A stretch of DNA of 7,313 nt from an uncultured Dysgonomonas sp. (GCA_937875275.1 CALNCC010000163.1:1-7313), one strand, 5' to 3'; shown: positions 1 to 6,327, numbered from the stretch's first letter. Notes: a model not told the origin generated them from the sequence alone. Program-made: numbers and translations.

Positions 1-1998
1 TGGGTGTGTAAGCTTATCGGGCAAACAGCCGTAATTGGCGAAATTATCGCCGGGGTTATTTTGGGACCATCCTTCTTCGGATATTATTTCCCTGAGATAT
101 CAGCTGCCATTTTCCCTTCGTCATCGTTGGGCAATATCGGCTTGTTGAGCCAGATAGGGTTGATTCTCTTCATGTTCATAATAGGGATGGAGCTGAATCT
201 GAAAACGATAAAAAACAAAGCAGAAGATGCAATCTTTATAAGTCATGCCAGCATCGTATTCCCGTTTTGCCTTGGGGTGATGCTTGCCTATTTCTTGTAC
301 GAAGAATTTACTCACGGAGGGGTAAGCTTTATCGCATTTGCGCTGTTTATGGGTATTGCCATGAGTATTACCGCCTTTCCGGTGCTCGCCCGCATAATAC
401 ACGAGCGGGGATTGAATAAGCAACCGATAGGCGCCATTGCTATCACATGTGCCGCCGTAGACGATGTTACGGCGTGGTGTCTTCTTGCGGCCGTAATAGC
501 TATCGCCAAAGCCGGATCGTTCCTCAGTTCGCTATACGTTATCTTATTGGCTGTGGTGTATATTGTGCTCATGTTTCAGGTCGTTCGCCCCGTGTTGCAG
601 CGGATAGTCGATTTTCAGCAATCGCGGAGTAATATATCTAAATCTGCCGCCGCAATATTTTTTATCATGCTGTTTGTTTCGGCATGTATTACCGAACTGA
701 TCGGTATCCATGCTCTGTTCGGAGCATTTCTTGCCGGTGTTATGATGCCTGCAGACAGTCGATTCAGAAACTTGTTGACCGAGAAAATAGAATATGTAAC
801 CCTCATCGTTTTGTTGCCCTTGTTTTTTGTCTACACCGGACTGAGAACCGAGATAGGGTTGTTGAACAATGCGCATCTGTGGCTCGTTTGCGGGCTGATA
901 ACTGCCGTCGCGGTTGTAGGCAAATTTTTGGGTAGTGCGCTGGCTGCACGCTTTGTGGGTATCAACATGAAAGACAGTCTTACCATCGGCGCATTGATGA
1001 ATACACGAGGGTTGATGGAGCTTGTGGTGCTCAATATCGGTCTCGACTTGGGAATCCTCAGTCCTCAGGTTTTCGCCATGATGGTGATTATGGCATTGGT
1101 AACAACGTTTATGACATCGCCAAGTTTGTCGATAATAGACCGTTTGTTCAAGAAAAGAGGAAATGAGGAATACCTGTCGCAAGAGAGTGAAAAGAAATAT
1201 AAAATACTGATTCCTTTTGCGAGCAGTTACAGTGGGAAAAAGTTGCTCAATATCGCCAGTTTCATATCGAAGAAAGAACCGGCAACAACCGAGATGACTA
1301 TGCTGCACGTATCGGAAGGAAACATTCTGCACCAGTATAATGTACAAGAAGAGGAACAATCTTTGTTCAAACCCATCGAAGACGAGGCCAAAGCCCTCGA
1401 CCGTCAGATAAGCATGGTATTCGATGTGTCTAACCATTCGGAAAAGACCATAAGCCGCATTGCAAATAAGAGTGATTATGACTTTGTGCTGATCGGTAGT
1501 AGAGGAAATTTCCAACTCGACAAGGGGCTGCTCAGTTGTTTTCTTGGCTTCTCTCGTCGCATATCGCGATTCGCCAATAAAAGACGTTTCCCCGTATCTC
1601 CCTTCGAAGACAGAACACGCTATCTGCTGTCGAAGGTGGATGCTCAGGTCGGAATCTTTATCGACAAGGGTGTTGAAGATATAGAAAATATCTTTGTACC
1701 TATCCTCGATGACGACGATATATACATGGGTGATTTCTTGCTGAAGATAGCCGAAGGCAACCACATCACATTGTGGGATGATATACAGCTTACCGGCAAA
1801 TCGTTAGAGTTTGTAACCTCTGTCAACGAGTTGAAAGACAATCATTCGTTCTTGTTGTGGGACATGCCTGTGGATGAGAATGTATTGGGGCGGAACGACC
1901 TCATTGTTATCAGTCTTCGCAGTTGGAGAGCCTTGAGGCGAAAAGATGCGGCACTGATCGAAAGAATGCCTTCGACCTTGATATTGACTACTCCGTAA
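1..1998 (+). CDS. CPA2-family cation:proton antiporter with C-terminal USP-like tail (5'-truncated)
   Basis: Inner-membrane monovalent cation/H+ exchanger of the CPA2 (Kef/CHX-like) family. The frame is open to the left edge, and the first visible residues (about KLIGQTAVIGEI) match the interior of the exchanger domain, so the true start and probably the first membrane segment lie upstream; the GTG at 4 is not the start. Numbering from that codon, residues 1 to about 380 are hydrophobic, with roughly ten membrane segments. Family hallmarks are the paired acidic motif AAVDDV (Asp153-Asp154, the likely ion-binding site), HALFGAFLAGVMMP (236-249), Lys307 in VVGKFLGS, and MNTRGLMELV (332-341). 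Residues about 398-664 are soluble and look like two weak universal-stress-protein-like halves (YKILIPFA at 399-406; DYDFVLIGSRGN at 491-502), as in CHX-type exchangers. Such tails usually regulate transport. The transported ion (K+ or Na+) cannot be read from sequence. It converges on metY. Confidence 0.9.
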   Translation, partial: WVCKLIGQTAVIGEIIAGVILGPSFFGYYFPEISAAIFPSSSLGNIGLLSQIGLILFMFIIGMELNLKTIKNKAEDAIFISHASIVFPFCLGVMLAYFLYEEFTHGGVSFIAFALFMGIAMSITAFPVLARIIHERGLNKQPIGAIAITCAAVDDVTAWCLLAAVIAIAKAGSFLSSLYVILLAVVYIVLMFQVVRPVLQRIVDFQQSRSNISKSAAAIFFIMLFVSACITELIGIHALFGAFLAGVMMPADSRFRNLLTEKIEYVTLIVLLPLFFVYTGLRTEIGLLNNAHLWLVCGLITAVAVVGKFLGSALAARFVGINMKDSLTIGALMNTRGLMELVVLNIGLDLGILSPQVFAMMVIMALVTTFMTSPSLSIIDRLFKKRGNEEYLSQESEKKYKILIPFASSYSGKKLLNIASFISKKEPATTEMTMLHVSEGNILHQYNVQEEEQSLFKPIEDEAKALDRQISMVFDVSNHSEKTISRIANKSDYDFVLIGSRGNFQLDKGLLSCFLGFSRRISRFANKRRFPVSPFEDRTRYLLSKVDAQVGIFIDKGVEDIENIFVPILDDDDIYMGDFLLKIAEGNHITLWDDIQLTGKSLEFVTSVNELKDNHSFLLWDMPVDENVLGRNDLIVISLRSWRALRRKDAALIERMPSTLILTTP

Positions 1999-2008
1999 GA
2001 AGATCGGT

Positions 2009-2063
2009 AAAAAAAAGTAGCACAATAAAGAGAATCGTCGCCAACCCTCCCTATCGTGCATAC
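2009..2063 (-). terminator. Rho-independent terminator of metY
   Basis: Read on the minus strand, GCACGATAGGGAG pairs with CTCTTTATTGTGC over 13 base pairs, including G-U pairs. A GTA/TAC extension follows across one bulged base (2060), the loop is 14 bases, and eight T follow directly (2016 down to 2009). The G-U pairs become A-C mismatches if read on the plus strand, and no T run follows in that direction. The element therefore belongs to metY, 32 bases past its stop codon, and not to the convergent antiporter gene. Confidence 0.85.
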
Positions 2064-2094
2064 TTAGCAACCATGGGGATCTTTTATTAACCAA

Positions 2095-3390
2095 TTAAAT
2101 AACACTCAAAGCCTTCTCAAGATCGGCTTTGATATCTTCTATATTTTCTATTCCTACCGATATTCGCAACAGTCCGGGTTCTACTCCCGATGCTTTTTTG
2201 TCTTCGGGCGACAGCTGTTCGTGCGTTGTGGCAGCAGGATGTATTATCAGCGATTTGGCATCACCTACATTTGCCAAATGGCTCAATAGTTTCACATTGT
2301 CTATTACCTTATCTGCATTTTCAGGTTCTCCTTTTACCTTGAATGTGAGTACAGCTCCGGGTCCTTTTTGGAAATACTTCTTCGCCAGATCGTGATATTT
2401 ACTGCTCTTCAATCCGGGATAATTCACATACTCTACTTTCGGATGTTTTTCGAGCCACTCGGCAAGAGCCTGTGTGTTCTGCACGTGGCGTTCGACACGC
2501 AACGACAAGGTTTCGAGCCCTTGCACCAATAAGAAGGAGTTGAACGGACTGATCGTGTTTCCCCAGTCGCGAAGCCCCTCTACACGGGCACGGATGTTGA
2601 ATGCTATGTTTCCGAACGGACCGTTTGCCCCGAATACATCCCAGAAGACAAGACCGTGATAACTATCCGACGGTTCGGTGAAAGCCGGAAATTTGCCGTT
2701 GCCCCAGTTGAATGTCCCACTGTCGACAATAACACCGCCGATAGATGTTCCGTGTCCGCCGATCCATTTGGTAGCCGACTCCACCACTACCGATGCTCCG
2801 TGTTCGATAGGGCGGAACAGGTATCCACCGGCTCCGAATGTATTGTCTACGACGAGTGGAATATCATGTTTTTTTGCAATTTGTGCTATGGCATCAAAGT
2901 CAGGAATATTTAATTCCGGATTGCCTATTGTTTCCAAATAAATAGCTTTGGTGTTGTCATCTATCAGTTTCTCAAATTCGGCCGGATTGTCGTTTGGCGT
3001 AAAGCGAGCTTCGACACCCAAGCGTTTGAATTGTGATTTGAACTGGTTGTATGTTCCGCCATAGAGATGTGAAGTTGTAACAAAATTATCTCCTACCTGC
3101 AAAATGTTGTTCAAGGCAATGAACTGAGCCGATTGCCCCGACGAAGTTGCCAATCCGGAAACACCACCTTCGAGTGCGGCTACACGTTTTTCGAAAACGT
3201 CTGTTGTTGGGTTCTGCAAACGGGTGTATATGTTTCCGAATTTGCGCAGCCCGAAAAGGTCTGCACCATCTTTGGCATCTTCAAACACATAGGATGATGT
3301 CTGATATATAGGTAATGCTCTGGCATGAGTCGTTTTATCTACTTCTTGTCCGGCATGTACTTGTAATGTTTCAAATTTTAAATTGCTCAT
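2095..3390 (-). CDS. metY: O-acetylhomoserine sulfhydrylase (aminocarboxypropyltransferase)
   Basis: Cytoplasmic PLP enzyme of the Cys/Met-metabolism family. It converts O-acetyl-L-homoserine plus sulfide to L-homocysteine and acetate, the direct-sulfhydrylation route to methionine. The 431-residue length is normal for MetY and longer than the roughly 380-400 residues of cystathionine gamma-synthases and lyases. Visible landmarks are YTR (55-57, phosphate contact from the neighbouring subunit), SSGQSA (83-88), Tyr110 (stacks on the cofactor), VDNTF (181-185, Asp182 to the pyridine nitrogen), SATKW with Schiff-base Lys208, and LLRISVGIE with Arg409 for the substrate carboxylate. The start at 3390 gives the expected N-terminus (LKFETLQVHAG); the leader is A-rich with no Shine-Dalgarno sequence, as usual in Bacteroidota. 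It has its own promoter (3658-3688), a long leader with a small ORF, and a strong terminator, so it is a single-gene unit. Some family members also have cysteine synthase side activity. Confidence 0.95.
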   Translation of the reverse strand: MSNLKFETLQVHAGQEVDKTTHARALPIYQTSSYVFEDAKDGADLFGLRKFGNIYTRLQNPTTDVFEKRVAALEGGVSGLATSSGQSAQFIALNNILQVGDNFVTTSHLYGGTYNQFKSQFKRLGVEARFTPNDNPAEFEKLIDDNTKAIYLETIGNPELNIPDFDAIAQIAKKHDIPLVVDNTFGAGGYLFRPIEHGASVVVESATKWIGGHGTSIGGVIVDSGTFNWGNGKFPAFTEPSDSYHGLVFWDVFGANGPFGNIAFNIRARVEGLRDWGNTISPFNSFLLVQGLETLSLRVERHVQNTQALAEWLEKHPKVEYVNYPGLKSSKYHDLAKKYFQKGPGAVLTFKVKGEPENADKVIDNVKLLSHLANVGDAKSLIIHPAATTHEQLSPEDKKASGVEPGLLRISVGIENIEDIKADLEKALSVI

Positions 3391-3432
3391 AATATTGTTG
3401 TTTTTATTGTTATCTATTCTTATTTAAATTCT

Positions 3433-3454
3433 AAAAAAAAAGAGTATAGGAGTG
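3433..3454 (-). terminator. Possible conditional terminator: CACTCCT segment plus T9
   Basis: On the minus strand CACTCCT is followed six bases later by nine consecutive T. The only good partner for CACTCCT is the AGGAGTG arm at 3577-3571, giving a perfect 7 base-pair stem that would enclose the other leader hairpins. If it forms, it could pause or terminate transcription before metY. The gap between stem and T run and the very large loop make it a weak terminator on paper. Confidence 0.25.
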
Positions 3455-3522
3455 GTATTGTACTATATAGATTATAGTAAGTATATCGAAAACGAATCGA
3501 ATGAATCAAGAGAGGGGTGTCA

Positions 3523-3542
3523 ACGTGCTGTGGTCAGCACAT
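3523..3542 (-). promoter_or_regulatory. Leader hairpin B over the small-ORF stop codon
   Basis: On the minus strand ATGTGCTG pairs with CAGCACGT around the loop ACCA: eight base pairs with one G-U, which would be an A-C mismatch on the other strand and so supports the metY orientation. The 5' arm contains the final Met and Cys codons and most of the TGA stop of the leader ORF. A ribosome finishing or stalling at the end of that ORF would open this hairpin. Confidence 0.5.
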
Positions 3543-3635
3543 TCGGAATGGGGTAGACAACATTCCGCAACACTCCTGCGTCGGCATCAATCCGAAAGGA
3601 GAAGTCTGTTTTGCTATGTGGAATAATGTTGTCAT
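3534..3635 (-). CDS. Putative 33-residue Cys/Met leader peptide upstream of metY
   Basis: Small ORF of 33 codons plus TGA. It starts about 15 bases after the predicted metY transcription start and ends 143 bases before metY. The ATG at 3635 is the first one in the predicted transcript and is preceded by an A-rich stretch (AAACAACAAAGTATTT) like those before other genes in this phylum. The peptide has three Cys and four Met: Met17, Cys22-Cys23, Met25, and Met32-Cys33 directly before the stop (core ECCGML, end FRMC). The placement, Cys/Met content next to a homocysteine-forming gene, and overlap with RNA hairpins suggest a regulatory leader peptide whose translation senses charged tRNA-Cys or tRNA-Met. 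No signal peptide or membrane segment is evident. An in-frame ATG at 3587 would give a 17-residue version. A chance ORF of this length cannot be excluded without comparison to relatives. Confidence 0.55.
   Translation of the reverse strand: MTTLFHIAKQTSPFGLMPTQECCGMLSTPFRMC
3544..3567 (-). promoter_or_regulatory. Leader hairpin A inside the small ORF
   Basis: On the minus strand CGGAATG pairs perfectly with CATTCCG (7 base pairs, 10-base loop). The 5' arm begins at the last base of the second Cys codon and covers Gly24-Met25; the 3' arm covers Pro29 to Arg31. A ribosome stalled at the Cys-Cys codons would keep the 5' arm single-stranded, while one moving through would allow refolding. Confidence 0.5.
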
Positions 3636-3657
3636 AAATACTTTGTTGTTTATGATG

Positions 3658-3688
3658 TAAAGATATATTGTCTTCTTGGGTCTCGAAA
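3658..3688 (-). promoter_or_regulatory. Promoter of metY and its leader
   Basis: On the minus strand TTTC (3688-3685), a spacer of exactly 19 bases, then TATCTTTA (3665-3658). This matches the Bacteroidota promoter TTTG-N19-TAnnTTTG apart from the last base of each box. Transcription would start near 3651, about 16 bases before the leader ORF. It has the same first box and spacing as the cysK promoter. Confidence 0.65.
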
Positions 3689-3705
3689 TACCATAAATAC
3701 GGTAT
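3688..3705. promoter_or_regulatory. Inverted-repeat operator candidate upstream of metY
   Basis: The plus-strand dyad ATACCATAAATACGGTAT has near-symmetric half-sites (TACC and GGTA). It abuts the -33 box of the metY promoter, with its centre 10 bases upstream of the centre of that box (about -43). It matches the dyad at 4821-4838 upstream of cysK at 13 of 18 positions, in the same orientation relative to transcription. The regulator is not in this window. Confidence 0.55.
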
Positions 3706-3720
3706 TTTTTTTCGGCAGTA

Positions 3721-3766
3721 AAAGAAAATAAAAGGGGAGTTGTAAATCTATCCGCAAACTCCCCTT
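3721..3766 (-). terminator. Rho-independent terminator of cysK
   Basis: On the minus strand AAGGGGAGTT pairs perfectly with AACTCCCCTT (10 base pairs, 15-base loop), followed by a T-rich tail (TTTTATTTTC). It lies 15 bases past the cysK stop and closes the cysK transcript, so metY needs the separate promoter seen at 3658-3688. Confidence 0.9.
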
Positions 3767-3781
3767 CAACACAATGAAAAT

Positions 3782-4729
3782 TTACAGCGGATATTCTTCA
3801 AATGCATATAATACGGTAGACAAGTAGCGTTCGCCTGTGTCAGGCAACAAAACTACGATATTTTTTCCTTTATATTCGGGTTTCTTGGCAAGTTGAAGTG
3901 CGGCAAATGTAGCAGCACCTGATGAGATGCCGACAAGCAAACCTTCTTTTTGTGCCAACTCGCGACCGGTGCGAATAGCGTCGTCGTTGCTCACGCCTAT
4001 CACCTCATCTACAACCGAGGCATCGTATGTCTTAGGCACAAAGCCTGCTCCAATTCCTTGTATTTTGTGCGCTCCGGGAGCTCCTCCCGCGAGAACCGGA
4101 GAGTCGGTCGGTTCTACCGCTACGATCTTGATTCTTGGGTTGCGTTTTTTCAACACTTCACCTACTCCGCTTATTGTGCCGCCTGTTCCCACTCCGGCGA
4201 TGAACACATCTACCTGTCCGTCTGTGTCTCTCCAGATTTCTTCTGCCGTTGTTTTCTTATGAATAGCCGGATTTGCCGGATTTGTAAATTGCTGCAAGAT
4301 GATCGCTTTCGGGTTTTCTTGTTGCAAAGCTTCGGCTTTAGCTATCGCGCCTTTCATGCCTTCGGCTCCGGGAGTAAGGACGATGTTTGCACCCAATGCT
4401 TTCAGCAGGTTGCGTCGCTCTATGCTCATCGTTTCGGGCATTGTGAGGGTTAGCTTATATCCTTTCGATGCTGACACGAACGCAAGACCGACACCCGTAT
4501 TTCCACTTGTAGGCTCAATGATTTCACCTTCGGGTTTTAACTTGCCCGATGCTTCGGCATCCTCAATCATTGCAAACGCAATACGATCTTTAACGCTCGA
4601 TGCGGGGTTGAAGTATTCCAGTTTTGCTATAATATGCGCATCTACACCTTTACTTTTGTTGAAGTTAGACAGTTCGAGAAGGGGGGTGTTCCCAATCAGG
4701 TCGGTCAGTTTCTTGGCTATCTTTGTCAT
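3782..4729 (-). CDS. cysK: Cysteine synthase A (O-acetylserine sulfhydrylase)
   Basis: Cytoplasmic fold-type II PLP enzyme that makes L-cysteine from O-acetyl-L-serine and sulfide, the last step of sulfur assimilation. The 315-residue length is normal. Landmarks in order are NPASSVKDR with Schiff-base Lys47, the substrate loop PTSGNTG (73-79), the cofactor-phosphate loop GTGGT (181-185), GISSGAA (267-273, where Ser270 contacts the pyridine ring nitrogen), and PDTGERYLST (296-305). The QGIGAGF segment (224-230) is also typical of CysK. The ATG at 4729 gives the standard N-terminus (LTDLIGNTPL) and sits about 33 bases from the predicted transcription start. It is flanked by its own promoter and terminator. 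Its upstream dyad is shared with metY, which competes for the same sulfide, so joint control is likely. The sequence does not settle CysK versus CysM, but length and motifs favour CysK. Confidence 0.96.
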   Translation of the reverse strand: MTKIAKKLTDLIGNTPLLELSNFNKSKGVDAHIIAKLEYFNPASSVKDRIAFAMIEDAEASGKLKPEGEIIEPTSGNTGVGLAFVSASKGYKLTLTMPETMSIERRNLLKALGANIVLTPGAEGMKGAIAKAEALQQENPKAIILQQFTNPANPAIHKKTTAEEIWRDTDGQVDVFIAGVGTGGTISGVGEVLKKRNPRIKIVAVEPTDSPVLAGGAPGAHKIQGIGAGFVPKTYDASVVDEVIGVSNDDAIRTGRELAQKEGLLVGISSGAATFAALQLAKKPEYKGKNIVVLLPDTGERYLSTVLYAFEEYPL

Positions 4730-4768
4730 GACAATTATATTTTAGTTTGTTTCAATTATTCTCTTGTG

Positions 4769-4799
4769 CAAAGTAACAAATAGTTTTGAATATATGAAA
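4769..4799 (-). promoter_or_regulatory. Promoter of cysK
   Basis: On the minus strand TTTC (4799-4796), a 19-base spacer, then TTACTTTG (4776-4769), close to the Bacteroidota form TTTG-N19-TAnnTTTG. Transcription would begin near 4762, leaving an untranslated leader of about 33 bases, too short for an attenuator like that of metY. Confidence 0.7.
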
Positions 4800-4820
4800 T
4801 CACTATTACGAGGCATTTTT

Positions 4821-4838
4821 GTACCACGAACATGGTAT
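4821..4838. promoter_or_regulatory. Inverted-repeat operator candidate upstream of cysK
   Basis: The plus-strand dyad GTACCACGAACATGGTAT contains a perfect TACCA-N6-TGGTA inverted repeat. Its centre is 32 bases upstream of the centre of the cysK -33 box (about -65), 22 bases (about two helical turns) further out than the related dyad at metY. It lies in the cysK/murF divergent region, but close to cysK. Confidence 0.55.
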
Positions 4839-4950
4839 TCTGAATAAACAATTTAAATTCAAAAAAAGCGTTAATAATAAAGGGTATGAAAAACATTAAT
4901 ACTAAATTCGTATCCTGTAAGACTAAACAAATAGTGATGCACTTCTGTTT

Positions 4951-4982
4951 ATTGTCTGACAGCTATTGAGTAAGTACTTAGA
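4951..4982 (+). promoter_or_regulatory. Weak candidate promoter of murF
   Basis: ATTG (4951-4954), a 20-base spacer and TACTTAGA (4975-4982) loosely resemble the Bacteroidota promoter. If used, transcription would start near 4990, just ahead of the ATG at 5002. The match is poor (two core positions off in the second box). Nothing else convincing for murF is visible between 4840 and 5001, which is otherwise AT-rich sequence without recognisable structure. Confidence 0.2.
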
Positions 4983-5001
4983 CCTATACCGAAATAAAGA
5001 A

Positions 5002-6291
5002 ATGAGCATCGAGAACCTGTACGAGATATTTAAAAAATATCCGGAAATCACGACCGACACAAGAAAATGCACTTCCGGATCTATTTTCTTTGCATTGAAA
5101 GGTGCAAACTTTAATGGAAACCAATATGCGGCTAAAGCAATAGAACTTGGATGCAGCTATGCGGTAGTTGACGAGCAAGAATATGCTACATTGCCCAACA
5201 TTATTCTTGTCGACAATTCGCTGAAAACACTGCAAGAGTTGGCGACGTTTCATCGGCGTAAATTCAAGATACCGGTAATTGCCATAACCGGCACAAACGG
5301 CAAGACCACCACCAAAGAATTGGTTACATCCGTCCTGTCTCAAGAGCATAATATAATATCCACGCAAGGCAATTTTAACAACCATATAGGAGTTCCCCTC
5401 ACGTTGCTGAAGATGACCAAGAAGCATGAGATCGCCATCATAGAGATGGGAGCTAACCACAGAGGCGAAATCGAATCGCTGTGCGAAATTGCTCAACCCG
5501 ACTTTGGACTTATAACCAATATCGGGCATGCACACATAGAGGGTTTCGGCTCTTTTGAAAACATAGTGAAGGCTAAAGGCGAGCTGTACGACTATATCCG
5601 CTACACGGAAGGGAAAGTGTTTGTAAACTACGACAATCCTGTCCTTCGCGACATGGCGGATGGTCTCACAGCACTCTATTATGGCACGGAAGGAAAGAGC
5701 CATGACTTTGTAACCGGAGAATTTGTGTCGGCAAATCCATACCTCGAATTCAGATGGAAATTCGTATCTACATATCACACAATCAAGACGCACCTGATCG
5801 GCGGATATAACCTTGCCAATGCTATGGCGGCTATCGCAATAGGAAAATATTTCGGCATCAAGGGAAAGCTTATCTCGAAAGCATTAGAGGAATATGAGCC
5901 GACAAACAACCGTTCGCAGCTCAAAGACTCGGAAAGAAATATGTTAATCGTAGATGCATACAACGCCAATCCGACAAGCATGCTTGCAGCTTTAGAAAAT
6001 TTCAGTCAAATGGAAGTCAGCAAGAAGACGCTGATACTGGGCGACATGAAGGAGTTGGGCATCGATTCTATTGCCGAGCATCAGAAGATTGTGAACTATA
6101 TCGAAGATCAAGCCTTCAAAAATGTATTGCTCGTAGGCGAAGAATTTAATCACACGAAGAATAACTTTCATTGTTTCGCAACATTAGACGAGCTGAAAGA
6201 TTATCTCAGCAAGAACCCTGTAACAGACAGCTATGTGTTGCTGAAAGGTTCGCGCAGCATGAGATTGGAAGACTGTGTCGAGCTGCTCTGA
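5002..6291 (+). CDS. murF: UDP-N-acetylmuramoyl-tripeptide--D-alanyl-D-alanine ligase
   Basis: Cytoplasmic ATP-dependent Mur ligase that adds D-Ala-D-Ala to UDP-MurNAc-tripeptide, completing the peptidoglycan pentapeptide precursor. The 429 residues carry the three Mur domains. The N-terminal substrate domain has TTDTR (17-21) and GSIFFALKG (26-34). The central ATPase domain has the P-loop GTNGKTTT (97-104), NFNNHIGVPLT (124-134), EMGANHRGEI (148-157), NIGHAHIEGFG (173-183) and KAKGEL with the usually carbamylated Lys192. The C-terminal domain has NNRS (302-305) and DAYNANPTSM (318-327). The frame is open back to a TTG at 4966, but the ATG at 5002 fits the family N-terminus (MSIENLYEIF) and has an A-rich leader, so I chose it. 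It is divergent from cysK with no other division or cell-wall gene beside it, unlike the dcw clusters where murF often lies. No missing key residues seen. Confidence 0.95.
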   Translation: MSIENLYEIFKKYPEITTDTRKCTSGSIFFALKGANFNGNQYAAKAIELGCSYAVVDEQEYATLPNIILVDNSLKTLQELATFHRRKFKIPVIAITGTNGKTTTKELVTSVLSQEHNIISTQGNFNNHIGVPLTLLKMTKKHEIAIIEMGANHRGEIESLCEIAQPDFGLITNIGHAHIEGFGSFENIVKAKGELYDYIRYTEGKVFVNYDNPVLRDMADGLTALYYGTEGKSHDFVTGEFVSANPYLEFRWKFVSTYHTIKTHLIGGYNLANAMAAIAIGKYFGIKGKLISKALEEYEPTNNRSQLKDSERNMLIVDAYNANPTSMLAALENFSQMEVSKKTLILGDMKELGIDSIAEHQKIVNYIEDQAFKNVLLVGEEFNHTKNNFHCFATLDELKDYLSKNPVTDSYVLLKGSRSMRLEDCVELL

Positions 6292-6327
6292 TCGGAGCAA
6301 CGCGTATCAAAAAAAGAACACGCAGAA

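Larger units (their letters stand above)
3391..3651 (-). promoter_or_regulatory. Long 5' leader of metY, candidate attenuator region
   Basis: From the predicted transcription start (about 3651) to the metY ATG there are about 260 transcribed bases, far more than the roughly 30 predicted for cysK. In transcript order the leader holds a 33-codon ORF, two GC-containing hairpins (3544-3567 and 3523-3542), an AT-only hairpin TACTATA-5-TATAGTA (3461-3479), a run of nine T (3441 to 3433) and an A-rich stretch before metY. The arm AGGAGTG (3577-3571), within the ORF, can pair with CACTCCT (3454-3448) just before the T run. Alternatively, extended to 3570, it can pair with ACACCCCT (3520-3513) with one mismatch. 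Mutually exclusive pairing of this kind is typical of attenuators, but the T run has no strong hairpin directly against it, so the mechanism is uncertain. I do not recognise a known riboswitch class here. Confidence 0.5.

Noticed and set aside
544..1764. 406-codon open frame on the minus strand inside the antiporter gene
   Set aside because: Its product is rich in His, Gln and Cys, lacks domain features and is antisense to a clearly recognised antiporter; it is a shadow frame.
1999..2085. AAGATC near 2000 and GATCTTTT near 2079 as a plus-strand terminator for the antiporter
   Set aside because: The possible stem is only about six base pairs with a loop of more than 70 bases, so it is not a credible hairpin.
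3500..3590. SAM-I riboswitch-like string on the plus strand (ATCAAGAGAGGGGTG)
   Set aside because: The opening resembles an S-box start, but the following conserved core (GAGGGA, GGCCC, GAAGCCC, GCAACC) is absent, and on this strand no gene lies downstream. The G-U pairs of hairpin B also favour the minus strand. No SAM-II pseudoknot pattern was recognised either.
3686..3712. AAATACC/GGTATTT stem followed by T8, like a plus-strand terminator
   Set aside because: No plus-strand gene precedes it. The same bases are better explained as the dyad upstream of the metY promoter, with an A/T tract beside it.
4886..4969. 27-codon plus-strand ORF upstream of murF (start ATGAAAAAC, two Cys, two Met)
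   Set aside because: No clear promoter precedes it, it shows no associated hairpins, it overlaps the weak murF promoter candidate, and its length is within chance for this AT-rich region. Conservation in relatives would reopen it.
4966..5001. TTG-initiated 12-residue extension of MurF
   Set aside because: The extension (SKYLDLYRNKE) does not fit the family N-terminus, and the ATG at 5002 has a suitable A-rich leader and gives the usual start.
4984..5793. 269-codon open frame on the minus strand inside murF
   Set aside because: It is antisense to all the conserved MurF motifs and has no recognisable domain; shadow frame.
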